From positions 63,608,001 through 63,672,000 of the forward strand of contig CATIUR010000006.1 in the NCBI GenBank assembly GCA_949592205.1: a stretch of 64,000 nucleotides of DNA, written 5' to 3'. The notes beneath the pieces were generated by a model. The model was not told the origin of the DNA. It made no database searches and saw nothing but the letters and a program-made list of their open reading frames with translations. Made by a program: the position numbers and the translations under genes. How positions within the stretch are numbered: position 1 is the stretch's first letter; each line of letters starts with the position of its first letter. The DNA is from Helichrysum umbraculigerum. Lineage: Eukaryota; Streptophyta; Magnoliopsida; Asterales; Asteraceae. Of this stretch, positions 1-11,857 are shown in pieces.

Positions 1-693
1 AAAAATAGGGGTAAGTGTCTTCCAATTTAACAAATTATGAAAGAAAATTTAATACATGAACTCTTAAAATCTCTATAGTTCATACACGTAATAAATTTTT
101 AATTATAATTTGTTACATTTCAACATGTTTAGCCCCAAAAAATGTCTAAAACATTTATTATGCATCACTAATTGTATTTTATCATATTGAAATGAAACAT
201 ATAACTTTAGACACGAGTACACATGTATCATTTTTGTATATGTACATTGCCATGACATTGCAAATGATATAACAATATAACATGTGTAGTTTCATATTTT
301 TTTTAACATATCGTATAATGTAACGAACTCTACCTTTGAAATAGTTAGCTAAAATGTAGTCACATTCACGAGTGAGTTTTTAACTAAAATTTTGTAATCA
401 CGAATTTAAGCCGTTGAACAGAACATTCTTAATCAAAACTTATTAATTCCAAGTCATGAGTTAATGCAAAAAGGTGGTTGCATGACAAGCCACATCGTTA
501 TATATACACATAGTGAATTAGTGATGATTAGATTGTGGCATGACCAGCCACATTATAAATGACATTACAATTTGATGTACATTTCCTATCATACAGTCCC
601 AAAGTACTTGACATATACCAGTTACTTAACGACGATACATCGCTTTCTTGAAAGGTATTTAAGCAATTTTAAGACGTTATCTCGTTATTTATG
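1..693. other. AT-rich non-coding stretch
   Basis: No open reading frame with gene-like composition, no RNA gene and no clear repeat boundary is visible. It ends at the 8-bp target duplication of the small hAT element that starts at 694. Confidence 0.5.
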
Positions 694-911
694 CAGGGGC
701 GGATCCACGTTATAGTCCGCGGTGGCACGTGACACCAGTCAATTAAGTCGACTTAGTATAAATATAGTTGAAATTTTTTTGATTTTTTAAAAGTGTCACC
801 ACTCATATTTAGGCGGTGCAATTCATGTTTAAATAAACTTAATAAACTACAAGTCGAGGGAGCTTCAAAATTTTTGTGACCCCGGAACTAAATTTTCTAG
901 GTCCGCCTCTA
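694..911. mobile_element. hAT-type MITE (CAGGGGCGG family)
   Basis: A 218-bp non-coding element begins CAGGGGCGGATCC and ends GGTCCGCCTCTA, which form imperfect terminal inverted repeats. It is flanked on both sides by the 8-bp direct repeat TATTTATG (686-693 and 912-919). The 8-bp duplication and the CAGGGGCGG-type end are typical of hAT elements. It has no coding capacity and would depend on a transposase from elsewhere. Confidence 0.8.
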
Positions 912-1148
912 TATTTATGCACTTCTCTTCTAAAGCAAATGAAGTTTTAACCATGAAAAAAATTGAGTTTACTACTTTACCATGTCTATTTATTCCGGTT
1001 TAACCGGGTGATGTCTCTCTATTACAGTTAAAAGTCAAGAATATTTGTCTTAACACGAGCTACATTGCATCATAATTTAGCTTATATTTTAAATTCGTTA
1101 TATAATATATAATATATGGGTCATGGACACATTAACCATATGTAGATG

Positions 1149-1317
1149 CAGGATCGGATATACGGGGCAGTCGCCCTCCCAAGAATTTTCAAATTATGTA
1201 AAAAAGTAATTTATTTAAGGGTATATATAATATTTTATAGATTTTGCCCCTTAAAGATGAAAAAATAATTAATTTTTTTGCCCCTCCCTCAATATATTAA
1301 TCCTAGCTCCGCCCCTG
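1149..1317. mobile_element. hAT-type MITE, second copy of the same type
   Basis: A 169-bp element with ends CAGGATCGGAT and AGCTCCGCCCCTG lies between perfect 8-bp target duplications TGTAGATG (1141-1148 and 1318-1325). The end sequences resemble those of the element at 694-911. The interior is AT-rich and non-coding. Confidence 0.8.
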
Positions 1318-1850
1318 TGTAGATGGTTCAAGGTTGGTCTAGTGCATGTACAATTTGGTTATTTGTGATATCTTACTTTGATGCTATGTTACCTAGGAAG
1401 GATGAACTATTTATTCTGCCAGAAGTAGTTGCCCGCGTATAGCAGCGGGTGCCGGTGACAATCAAATTGTTAATTGTGTCGGGTAAAATTTATTTTTAAT
1501 AATATTATGTGTATAAGGATATATATAGTGTCTAATTATCTATTTATTTATTATTAATTGCCTTATTAGTTGGCCTTAATTATTTCCATAGTTATATATC
1601 TTTATTTGTGGATCGTATTTAGATAATGTATGTTATTTCTAAATTTATATATGTTGTCTAATTTAGTATGGGTAGTTTTATCTTTATCAGTTTAGATAGG
1701 GTAGTTTCGTCATTTCTTATCTTTAAAGTTGTAAGGTTATAAAGAAAGTTGGTAAATAATTTATAAGGTGTATAGATAGAAACATATTGGGCCTTTCAAA
1801 ATTTCTTAATGGGCCAGGATAATGGAAACACCGCCAATATTACATTTGAT
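1318..1850. other. non-coding spacer
   Basis: An AT-rich stretch with no gene. A GC-rich imperfect hairpin at about 1433-1450 resembles the 3' hairpin of a Helitron read on the minus strand, but the expected CTRR end is not convincing. The last 8 bases (CATTTGAT) are the target duplication of the next element. Confidence 0.4.
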
Positions 1851-2085
1851 TAGGCCTGTAAACGAACCGAACGAACACGAACATAGTCTGTTTGTGTTCG
1901 TTCATTAAGGTTTTGACGAACAAATGAACGAACACGAACGGATAGGCGAACGGATTTTGTTGTTCATGTTCGTTCATTAAGAAAATTTGTTTGTTCACGA
2001 ACACAAACGAACGTACACGAACAAACACATAATTTAATGCATATCTTCATTAATACCTTAAACGAACCTCAACAAACATAAACGA

Positions 2086-2125
<40 letters not shown>

Positions 2126-2657
2126 CTATACATATATATTATATAACTTGAAACTTTGCGATGCATATTAAACATTACAAAACGATCACAATATGAAGAT
2201 AAATTCATTTGCTTGGTCCGATCGTTGGAAAGAGTAGCAAATCTGGAACTAGTGGAGGGAGAGAGTGAATGTGTTTTTGGAGTGGAGGGAAATGTGATAT
2301 GGAAATATAAGGTAAAAATATCTAAATGTTTAATATTATCAAATGAAAATATCAAAATATTAATAATATTCTATTTGATATTTAGCTTTATCAAAATAAC
2401 ATATACAAATATGTATTAATTTAATTAAACTATTAGTTAATAAACGAACATTTAACTGAACGTTCACGAACATGTTATCGAACGTTCACGAACGTAAATG
2501 AACGAACGAGACATGTGTTCATGTTCGTTCATATAATTAAACGAACGTAAAAATTTGTTCATGTTCGTTCATATAACGAAACGAACGAACATAAACGAAC
2601 TTCCCGCCGAACGGTTCGTGAATAGTTCGCCGAACGTTCAGTTCGCTTACAGGCCTA
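1851..2657. mobile_element. non-autonomous hAT element with GAACGAAC subterminal repeats
   Basis: An 807-bp element starts TAGGCCTGTAAACGAAC; its other end is the inverse complement TAGGCCTGTAAGCGAAC. Perfect 8-bp duplications CATTTGAT flank it (1843-1850, 2658-2665), as expected for hAT insertion. Both subterminal regions are packed with GAACGAAC/GTTCGTTC motifs in both orientations, which are probable transposase-binding arrays. The middle contains a (CA)n microsatellite at about 2092-2123 and no credible transposase reading frame; the ORFs across it are repeat artefacts. Confidence 0.85.
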
Positions 2658-2829
2658 CATTTGATACTTAGATATCATCCATTCTTTTGGACCATTATGA
2701 TTGGGCTTGGTCAAAGACACAACTCACTCAAGAGGTACACTCAAATAAATTTTGTAAATTCGTTGGGCTTGGGCAAGACTCAAGGAATTTATCAAACGCT
2801 TTCACAACAAAAACACACAGTGTGTATAT

Positions 2830-3109
2830 CACGGGCGGAGCCACGTAAAAGTTAAGGGTAGTACTTGCTACGGGTCTGTTTGTCATGCGAAGTGTATTTT
2901 TTTTAGAAAAAATTGATTTTATTGCTATTGCTACGAGTCCAAATAAGTTCTGCTACTGGTTTGATGAATGATTATTCCATTTTGTATGTTATTAACTCTA
3001 ATAACTACTAATTTCTAATGAAGTCCTACATGTTCATTAAAAAATTATCTATTTAATACTAAGAAAAAATTTGTGTTACGGGTCACGTGAATTTCTGGAT
3101 CCACCACTG
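2830..3109. mobile_element. degenerate hAT-type MITE
   Basis: The segment starts near CACGGGCGGAGCCACG and ends near GGATCCACCACTG, an imperfect inverted pair like the CAGGGGCGG-type elements upstream. Flanks GTGTATAT and ACGTATAT match at 6 of 8 positions, which fits an old 8-bp duplication. No coding capacity. Confidence 0.45.
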
Positions 3110-4481
3110 ACGTATATTATACTTATGTCTCATACAAGACTTGAACTCTCGATTCCATGGAAATGAACAGTTGAAATACATCCGAGATGCCGATAAAACA
3201 ACGATGGATCGTTGGTTAAGCAACACGTATTTATCATTTTTACTTGTTTGTCGACTCCTTCATTATGGCGTTTCATACTTTGTTAAGATCATGTTTTCGA
3301 TGATAAAGACTTCAGTATTAATTTAAGCAACAAGTTAAACACTTAAACCTTATTCTGTTGATTAAGACAACCAACCTACTCCTTATCTTTTACTACTAAC
3401 TTTACATATCACTTACCACATGTCTCCGAGTAGAAAATGACTTGTGCCCACCAAACCGTGTTTTGTGTGTTTACGTTTATCGTGACAGAACTCGGTTAGT
3501 ATTAATTTTTAGGAGTTGCTCATGTTTCATTATGGAGAGTACTTAGATTGATAATAGTAACACATTAATTATTTTATTTTTATCATCCATTATAAGAAGA
3601 AGAAATAATCATATTGAAATGTTTTATAGGGTGGGCGAGGGCCTTCAAATTTATCCCAAACAAAGTAATACGTTTTAATATATATGATGACAACATAAGA
3701 AATTGAAAATCAATTTATTTTGAAGTAAACTATATAGATTTATAATAAATATATATTTCAAACAAATAGATATCTCAATTGAAGGGCCCAAGATTGAAAA
3801 ATTAAATTGACGTAGTAGAGTTCGACTAAAAGAATTAAGAACTAACCATTGAGATTTGGGATAATAACTATTATAGAAACATATGAATTATTCAAAATTT
3901 GGAACTTTAAGGATCATATTTATTTAACCTTATAAATCGGTTTATTGACGTCTAATTTTTATGGCCTAATTATCGTAATACGATAATTTTGCCCAACACT
4001 TGTAAAATGTTCAAAGACGGCCCTGGAAACAATGCGGATGATGCATATGAGTCGGGTTCAACAAAGATACGATCCTCATGAGAATCAAAATGACAAAATG
4101 TATCATCAATTTTGTAAAGTACGTAACGAACGTCGTCGTCCTTGAATGATTAGAGTTACGAGTGGTCATTGTCGTAACTGCTTTATACATGTAAAACATC
4201 ATGATTCGAAGTGATAATGTTTTTGAAACTTATGCTAGTAAAAAGTTCATATAAATTCCATTCTTGTATCTATAATCGTTTTTGGTAGGGATGTGACAAC
4301 CATTTATAACAAACTTAAAGGTACGTTGCTTTCCAACTAACTCTCTTTTTCATCGTTTCCCTCTTGATGTTCTTTAGTGCATTGTTGCATCATTGTACTC
4401 TTTACTTATATGTCTATATCTTTTAATCTAAATTACACATTTTAAAAAGGAAAATTAAAAATTAGTATTCGGTGGAAAACA

Positions 4482-4537
<56 letters not shown>

Positions 4538-4959
4538 ACTAATCGAGTTGTAAAATACACTTTGCTACGAATTAACCAATGTAAATCCCTAGCTAGTTCC
4601 CCAATTTCAATCAAATGATTGGTATAACAAACTGTTGATTCGTTCAAATACCACCATTTTGAAATTTGAGAGTCGATATTTCAATGTAAATCATGAATTC
4701 AATTACATCAGTGAGTCAGTGAGAGGTATACGAGTTTATGCCATTGTTATAGATAAATTTCGTGAATACAAAGTTGTAGATTTAGCCACAAAAATGATCT
4801 ATGTTGATTTGAATAAGTTAGAATAAACGAAATCCGGATTATTATTGAAATTATAACCAAAACACATAATATGAGTACAAATTATTTACTGATCAATGGA
4901 ATTACATAAATAAATCAGTTAACACGAGAGATGCACTGCCTCTATCCTAGCTAGAGAAT
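3110..4959. other. intergenic region downstream of the uclacyanin gene
   Basis: No gene-like reading frame is visible. The region is AT-rich and includes a pure (TA)n tract at 4484-4532. The last part presumably contains the 3' UTR and polyadenylation region of the minus-strand uclacyanin gene. Confidence 0.5.
4484..4532. repeat. (TA)n microsatellite
   Basis: About 49 bp of uninterrupted TA repeat. Tracts of this kind are the sites occupied by the GGGGAAGGATC-ended transposons in this window; this one is empty. Confidence 0.95.
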
Positions 4960-5693
4960 TCAAACAAGAACAAACTTAAACATTAAAGAAACCAAACAGA
5001 AAGCAATTGCTGCATACGGAGAAACATGTGCTGATGATGCCGGGACACTCCCAGTAGTGGTGCTTGTCGGTGGGGTAGGAGTAGGCTTGGTAGTGGGTGA
5101 AGTGCTAGTCCCAGGTGTAGTTGGGGTAGCACCATCACCACCACCAGTAACTGGGACCGACAACTTCATCCCACCACTACAGTGTCCAACTACACCACAA
5201 ACAAAGTAATGTGTACCCGTGGTGTTTAGTGCGATGGTGGTGGGGCCGGACATGTATGACGCGATTGAATTTGCAACACTGCAAGTCCCATAGTCACTAG
5301 AGGTCACTTCATCAACCGAATGACTACTCGCATAGTTGAACACTAGCCAAACACAAAAACAAATAAATATAGTTGACACATAACAAGTACAAAAAACTAC
5401 ATATATATGACATGTTTGTAAAATGAGTAACGTTTCTATATAACTATATTAAATTAACTAAGTTATATAAGTACTAAATATTATGTACATAAAAATAAAA
5501 ATAAAATCATGTTAATTAAGTTGTTACCAAGGGTATCTCCAACGGCGAACGTTTTGTCACTAGTCCAAGTGGAATAATCAACACCTAGTGACCAACCAGA
5601 AGTATCTCCAACGGTATAAACTTTGGCTAAACATGGTACACCACAACTCAAGAAGATCATCAACAACACAACTCCAATGCTATAAATTCTCAT
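4960..5693 (-). CDS. uclacyanin-like phytocyanin, GPI-anchored blue copper protein
   Basis: Two exons (5693-5528 and 5342-4960) joined across a GT/AG intron give a 182-residue protein. An N-terminal signal peptide (hydrophobic VVLLMIFLSCGV, cleavage near residue 23) is followed by the plastocyanin-like domain starting VYTVGDTSGW. The second exon has the copper-site residues: His in the SSHSVDEV segment, then Cys, His and Met in CGVVGHCSGGM. The Met axial ligand fits uclacyanins rather than stellacyanins. Two further Cys positions fit the family disulfide. After the domain comes a Pro/Thr/Ser-rich, AGP-like linker and a hydrophobic C-terminus ending LVSLMFKFVLV, as expected for GPI anchoring to the outer plasma membrane. 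A TATA-like TTATATTAA on the minus strand lies at about 5763-5771. No disruption is seen. The physiological electron partner of this family is unknown. Confidence 0.92.
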
Positions 5694-5992
5694 TTTTATG
5701 TGTTTTTAGTGTGTGTTTTTAATGAGAGAATTGAAGGGAGAATAAGGGAGAATTGTGTGATGTTAATATAAGTGGTGGAGTTTAGGTTTTATAAGGGTTT
5801 AAAAGGGAAGGATTGAGTGTTTATTCATATAGGTATTTTACTTTTAGATGCTAAAAGCTTTTAAAATCGAATGTTATATATTTGTGCATCGTATTTAATA
5901 AATTATTGATAATAAGGAAAGTAATAAGGTTTCAAAGGTAGGGTCCATTATATTCCGCGTAGCTTCAAAATGTATAACTCCATTTATCATCG

Positions 5993-5995
<3 letters not shown>

Positions 5996-6055
<60 letters not shown>
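5996..6055. repeat. (TA)n microsatellite, left flank of a transposon insertion
   Basis: About 60 bp of TA repeat runs directly into the GGGGAAGGATC end of the element at 6056. The 12-bp TA tract at 7328-7339 follows that element. Confidence 0.95.
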
Positions 6056-6058
<3 letters not shown>

Positions 6059-7327
6059 GAAGGATCAAGAGGGAAGCATCAAATTTGAGGGAAGGAGGGA
6101 AGCAAATCCTAGTCACTAATTTTTTCCCACCTTTTTCATACAATATATAATACATATACAATACCCATTTAATCAACTTTAGTCTAAAATCCAAAATTAA
6201 AGCATCAACTTCAATAATTCATCAACCAAAAACATTATAAACTTTCCAATCCATCAAACACATTCATACATATATTCAATTCGTCATGATTTGAAATCAT
6301 CAAAAATTATGAATTTTGGGTATAATTTTTGGATTTTTATATAAAATTTTATTTTGCCAATGAAAACAATAAAATTAAACGAATTTCATCATACAAAACT
6401 TATAAACATGTAATTAATCAAATTATGGTTGTCATTAATCATCAAATTTCACAAATTTGAAAATATCCAGAACGTTAACATACATTTGCAATGCATGTTA
6501 ATCAAAATTACAAGTAAGATTTCTTAAACATTCATATTTGTTGAATATTACCTTATATAAGTTATTATACATCGTTGAACGTTATAACATAACATTCATC
6601 AATGTATTACAATATATATGAGTTAATATGCATTATAAATTAATGTTATAATGTTTATCAGCATGATATAAGTTAATATTCGTCATAAATGAATGTTAAA
6701 GACTCAATGAGATGTTAACATGCATTTATGATGAATATGAGTTATTATACACTAATAACATATATAAGCTAAAATATTAATCATAAATGAATATTTAAAT
6801 TGTAATTTTTATAACATGCATTTCAAATGAGTGTTAACTTTCTAAAAATTTTGATTTTGAGATTTTTTTTGTGTAAAACGTAAAATAACTACAAGTTTGT
6901 TTGATTATTGATGTATATGATCGATTTATTTGAATTTTGCTTTATATACATCTCAATTTTGTACTCAATTGAATGAATTTGTGATTTTTTTATGGGTTTC
7001 TACATTTTTCTTCATGAAATTTATTTTCTAACATTTTTTTTATTGAATCTAACAATTGTTAATCAATCTTGCTCAACGAGTTGTGTATTAGTGTTTTTAT
7101 ATTTATTTTTGCAAGTTTCAAACTTTAATTTGATGAATTTAAGATGAAAATCACGTTTTTAGTTGTTTTTGATTAACATGCTTTTGAAATGCATGTTAAC
7201 GTTCTGGGAAGTAATTTCAAGTTATTTACAAAAATGCCACCGCGTTGACTTTTGAGTTGACCAGAATGTGTGGCTGAGAATCACTTCCCTCCTTCCATAA
7301 TTATTTTACTTCCCCAAGGATCTCCCC
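6056..7327. mobile_element. non-autonomous (TA)n-targeting element, copy 1
   Basis: A 1272-bp non-coding element. Its left end is GGGGAAGGATCAAGAGGGAA; its right end, read inversely, is GGGGAGATCCTTGGGGAAGT followed by a GGAAGGAGGGAAG block and AGCCACACATTCTGG. It sits between TA repeats, so the target duplication cannot be measured. Its interior has repeated GTTAACATGCAT-like motifs. The left end is identical over 20 bp to those of the 37-kb MULE at 22,321 and of copy 2, so I infer it is a deletion derivative or MITE mobilised by that family. It has no coding capacity. Confidence 0.8.
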
Positions 7328-7339
7328 TATATATATATA

Positions 7340-8062
7340 GGGGAAGGATCAAGAGGGAAGCTTCAAAATTGGGGGAAGGAGGGAAGCAAATCTCAACCAC
7401 TCATTTTTTCTCCTATTATATATTCATCCACAATACCCATTTAATCAATTTTCATCTAAAATTCCAAATTAAAACATGTAATTCAAAGATTCATCAATCG
7501 CAATCATACATATATTTAATTCATCATAATTCGAATTTATCAAAAATATGAATATTGGAGTAATTTGGGGTTTTTTGAGAAAATTTTGATTTGGCAATGA
7601 AAACAATAAAATTAAACGAATTTGATCGTACAAAACTTATAAACAAGTAATTAATCGAATTATGATTGTCATTCCAATTGAATTTTACAGATTGAAAAAA
7701 ATTCCAGACCGTTAACATTCATCTGGAAAGCATGTTAATCAAAATTACAACTTAATACTCTTAAACATTCATTAATGATGAATATTAATTTATATATATT
7801 ATTATACATAATTGAATGTGATAACATAACATTCATCGGTGTATAATAATGTATATGCGTTAACATTCATCGTAAATGAATGTTAACGTGCTGAAAATTT
7901 GATTTTGATTAACATGCTTTTGAAATGCATGTTAACGATCTGGGAGGGGATTTCAAGTTATTTACAAGTTTGCCACTGCGTTGACTTTTATGTTGACCAG
8001 AATGTGTGGCTAAAAATAGCTTCCCTCCTTCCCTCATTTTTTTACTTCCCTATTGATCTTCC

Positions 8063-8065
<3 letters not shown>
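7340..8065. mobile_element. non-autonomous (TA)n-targeting element, copy 2
   Basis: A 726-bp element in the same orientation as copy 1, separated from it by only 12 bp of TA repeat. Left end GGGGAAGGATCAAGAGGGAA; inverse right end GGGGGAAGATCAATAGGGAA, then the GGAAGGAGGGAAG block and AGCCACACATTCTGG. Much of the interior aligns with copy 1, but it is about 550 bp shorter, so it looks like an internally deleted relative. A (TA)n tract (8066-8097) follows. No coding capacity. Confidence 0.8.
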
Positions 8066-8103
<38 letters not shown>

Positions 8104-8139
8104 AATAGAAATATAAGTAGGTTTCAAACTCGTATATAC

Positions 8140-9012
8140 ATATGAGATATTAATTGTTTAATTAATGTAGAGGTTTTAATTTACAGTAGCATTGAAATAA
8201 AGAAAAATTGAATTCAGTAAATAACTTTCAATTCAAAAGCAACCAACGCATAAAATGTGACATATCAGAAAATTTAATAACTTCAATGGAACTCAAACTT
8301 TAAAGGTCAAATATTATTATTATTACTAACTTGATGCAGTTCATTTTTTACGTACGTAACGTGAGTTATTACCTGAATCTGGAAATAGTAAATATATTTA
8401 GTCTGGAAATAGCAAATCTATTTACTGTATTTGCTTGGATTTGGAAATAGTAAAAGCTAAAATCTGGAAGTAGCAAGATGAACTTTAATAATAGTAAAGC
8501 TGAACCCATCGTCTTCAACACCTCCCTCTGCATTTGTGAAGCAAAATTTTTTCTTATGATGGGTTTTCTCTCGAAATATTCGGGTTTCCCCTGCAATTGG
8601 TGATGGGTATATGAAGAGGCAATGCCACTGAGCCCAATACTGCCTTTCAAAAAAAATTATTCATGTAAGAGTTGTTAATAAGATCTCCGCCCATTTAAGC
8701 CCATATATGTTTTAACTTTTGCCCATTAAAACCCGTTCCTAGAACTTCGGCTGTCCAAAGGAACCCACACTTTAAGAAAGAATACCCAGATCCGCCCAGT
8801 GTTTTAGCATCTGGGCAGATTTTGCCAGTATTAATATTTAATATGAGATATTAATTGTTTAATTAAAGTACCGGTTTTAATTTACAGTAGCATTGAAATA
8901 AAGAAATATTGAATTCAATAAATAACTTTCAATTCAAAAGCAACCAAAGCATACAATGTGTCATATCAGAAAATTCAATAACTTCAATGGAACTCAAACT
9001 TTAAAAGTCAAA

Positions 9013-9086
<74 letters not shown>

Positions 9087-9088
9087 TG
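8140..9088. repeat. direct duplication of about 194 bp flanking a 507-bp segment
   Basis: Positions 8140-8333 recur at 8841-9088 with scattered substitutions. The second copy is longer because an ATT run of about 4 units has expanded to about 24 (9012-9082). The segment between (8334-8840) contains a short minus-strand open frame (8369-8650) with no recognisable domain. No primer-binding site or TG/CA ends mark it as a small LTR element, so a local tandem duplication is the simplest reading. Confidence 0.7.
9012..9082. repeat. (ATT)n trinucleotide microsatellite
   Basis: About 24 uninterrupted ATT units. The homologous position in the duplicate copy near 8311 has only about four. Confidence 0.95.
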
Positions 9089-10971
9089 TTAAGATATCAA
9101 TCAATCAAGTACCATATATACAGGCATACAGCTATATATACGTTCACTAGTCAATTTGGTAAGGTTTTGTGCATTGATTTGCATGATGAATAATCATGAG
9201 ACCCCAAAAAAGCACCAATTAATTTATTTTGTTCATAAACATTGAAAATGATTCATGATTGTCCTCACAGAGACTAAAGTTTATAATTAATCAGCTTTAA
9301 TGAAAACCTTAATATAAAACTAGCATACTAAATTAAATTAAAAGTAATCAACACAGATATTCTATTTATTCTATTTATAATAATAGAAGGGTTGTATATA
9401 TTTGATTAGTCTAGTTTTGACAATTTTTTTGTAACATGCATGGTGTCATGGTTTCTATTGGCCTAGATGCTGCTAACTTAGAAAATACGTAGTAATAAGC
9501 AGCCTCTTTTTACATATTAGTTTTACATTTTCATTAACATATAATAAACTGTAAACAAATGAAACCCCGTAATGTGTTGATTATTATTCATTTACTATAT
9601 ATAACGGTTACATAACCCTAGAAACCCTAAACCCACAGACGGGCCGGGCTAAAGCCTTAATGGACCCTAAACGCACAATCGGTTTGGCCCAACTAACCTA
9701 GTCATCTAACATAAACATGTGTTTATCTTCAAAACTTTCAAACAACTTGTATATACAATATTCATGAGGCCGTTTTTGCTAATGAGTAAACTAACATGAC
9801 TGTACTATGAAGAGTTGAAGACTTTTAACAAGAGATTAGGTGTAGGTTTGTTAGTTGTTTTACACTTTCACTATTAGATCAAGTAAAGTCAAAGATATAT
9901 AGTATACAATATCAAATTTGAAACTTAAATGTTAGGAAAATGATAACGATTGGCTTTGCTAGAGCTGGCATTAAGGCGTTGAAAGTATTTAATATATTTG
10001 TACCGCATATATATCGTAACAAATTTTATGTCTCCTCTTGAATAATGGTTAAGGTATACTCATTTATTAATGCCAATATCGTATTGAGTGGTTGAACTAT
10101 CGATATACAAATACAAATTAAGTTTATACTACATCATAAAACCTATTTCTTGCAACTTATGTGAGGTATCACAAATCTATCACTCTACTTTATATATCAC
10201 TACTTCTTGTATCATGAACTATACCATTTTGAGCATTTTACGTTTACTTTTATCATACTACATATAGATGAAAATAATTTATCTTTGTAAGTTTCTTTAT
10301 TTGGGGCAATCTAAGTTTACATGATCCCATTTCACGTCTTTTAGATTATAATAAACCAATTAATTCATGATTAAAATGAAAATAGAGAAACAAAAAATGA
10401 AGGTGAGAAGGTAAAGAAAGTAGTAATTTAAAAAAAATTGGAATGATGATGGAAGTGGGGTTTGGTTGAGGCCTTTTGGGGTTTGGTTATTGCCCAACAA
10501 CCGCACCTAACAAATTCTGTCTGCTAACTTCTTTGCTTTTACGAGCCGGACGCCTCACGTTCCCACTTTGTTATCATAGGACTTGTTATAAAGTCAAAAG
10601 TGTTATTCTCATCATAAATAATTACAAAAATTGTAATCATAATTTGAACGTTATAGTGATAAATAATTACCCTACATCATCAACGCAATCCTCTGTCAAC
10701 AAATAACCCACGTATGATGAAGTACGAATTCGAACCCCTAACATGTAAAACTTTGCTTTAATCCAGTCTAGTACCAAGTAAGAGAATACAACCATAAGGT
10801 CACATTTGACTTTTACCATGTGAAATCTCAATTATGGTCAATGATTGCTCTCCAAAAGCACTTAAGAAGAAATTGGGGAAAAAATGTACGGTAAAAAACG
10901 AGGATTTAGCCGGTGGGTTTGCATTTGAGCGAATTGGGGTAAAAAACGATAAAGTTTTCTCTTATTAAATA
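9089..10971. other. non-coding intergenic stretch
   Basis: No gene, RNA gene or bounded repeat could be supported here. Short open frames lack codon bias and recognisable motifs. Confidence 0.45.
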
Positions 10972-11150
10972 CTCATTCCGTTCAAAAATAAATGTCTCAC
11001 TTACTAATTTGGGTTGTTCTAAAATAAGTGTCTAGAATCCAGATTTTCTTACAGCCAATCTGAAAAGACTTTAGTAGGTCAAGATTAGATGTTATTGGTA
11101 GATACTAGTGTACATTTTGGAATGAGACGCTTATTTTGCGATGGATGGAG
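10972..11150. mobile_element. Stowaway-like MITE (Tc1/Mariner)
   Basis: A 179-bp element with ends CTCATTCCGTTCAAAAATAA and TTATTTTGCGATGGATGGAG, flanked by TA on both sides (10970-10971, 11151-11152). The CTCC-TCCGT-type inverted ends and TA target site are the signature of plant Stowaway elements. Confidence 0.8.
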
Positions 11151-11158
11151 TAAATTAA

Positions 11159-11340
11159 AGAGAAATGCTACATCCACACATATATTACAAAACAAGTTTC
11201 ACAAAATGACATGACACATATTATCAACCAATAAAATTCATTTGTAACTTCTATTCCATTGTTCTCTTCCTTCAATTCATTGGTCCACATCATTTTGTGG
11301 ACAAGTTTTTGTAAAATTTATGTGAACATATCATTTCTCT
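11159..11340. mobile_element. MITE with AGAGAAATG inverted ends
   Basis: A 182-bp segment beginning AGAGAAATGCTACATCCACA and ending with the imperfect inverse of the same sequence (TCATTTCTCT). Direct flanks AAATTAA (7-8 bp) fit a hAT-like target duplication. It lies immediately after the Stowaway-like element. Confidence 0.65.
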
Positions 11341-11857
11341 AAATTAAAAGAGGATCTAGCCTGCTCGACACTTTCTAGTTGGTTTTTTCCGACTTAGAGG
11401 GAAATTCGCATTATTTACACAATTCGCTCTCTTATACTTTTAAAGAGGTAGATCCTTGATCAAATGTGATATTTCGATTTTCTCTATAACTTGATGTGAG
11501 CTATCAAATATGACATTTATGTAGAGGTGGCAAAATGTTTGGGTCGGGTCGGGTCGGGTCGGGTCTCGGGTCTTATCGGGTTTTGGGTCTAGATGGGTCC
11601 GGGTCTAGATGGGTCATTTGGGAGGATGGGTCTAACGGGTCTGGGTCTAATGGGTTTGGGTTGGGTTTTTGGGTTTTTTTTAGAACAATTTAAGGATGGG
11701 AACGGTACCAGGAAAACGTGATAATAATAATTATTAATAATAATAATAATAATAATAAACCTAAAATCAACAACTAAAATTAAATAAAACGAATTAAAAA
11801 TATGAAGGATCACAAACGAACTAAACAAATCATCACAAAACAACTTCTCAAATCTCT

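Noticed and set aside
1433..1450. Helitron 3' hairpin on the minus strand
   Set aside because: The hairpin is imperfect and the following bases read CTAC rather than CTRR.
8369..8650. 93-codon minus-strand frame between the direct repeats
   Set aside because: No recognisable domain; its 3' part is made of ISRLNIFTISRF-type repetitive sequence, so it was not called a gene.
8140..9088. Terminal-repeat retrotransposon in miniature (TRIM)
   Set aside because: The direct repeats lack TG/CA ends, no primer-binding site follows the first repeat, and no 5-bp duplication is seen.
10476..10706. 76-codon plus-strand frame
   Set aside because: No signal peptide, domain or codon pattern; it dissolves into an AT-rich tail.
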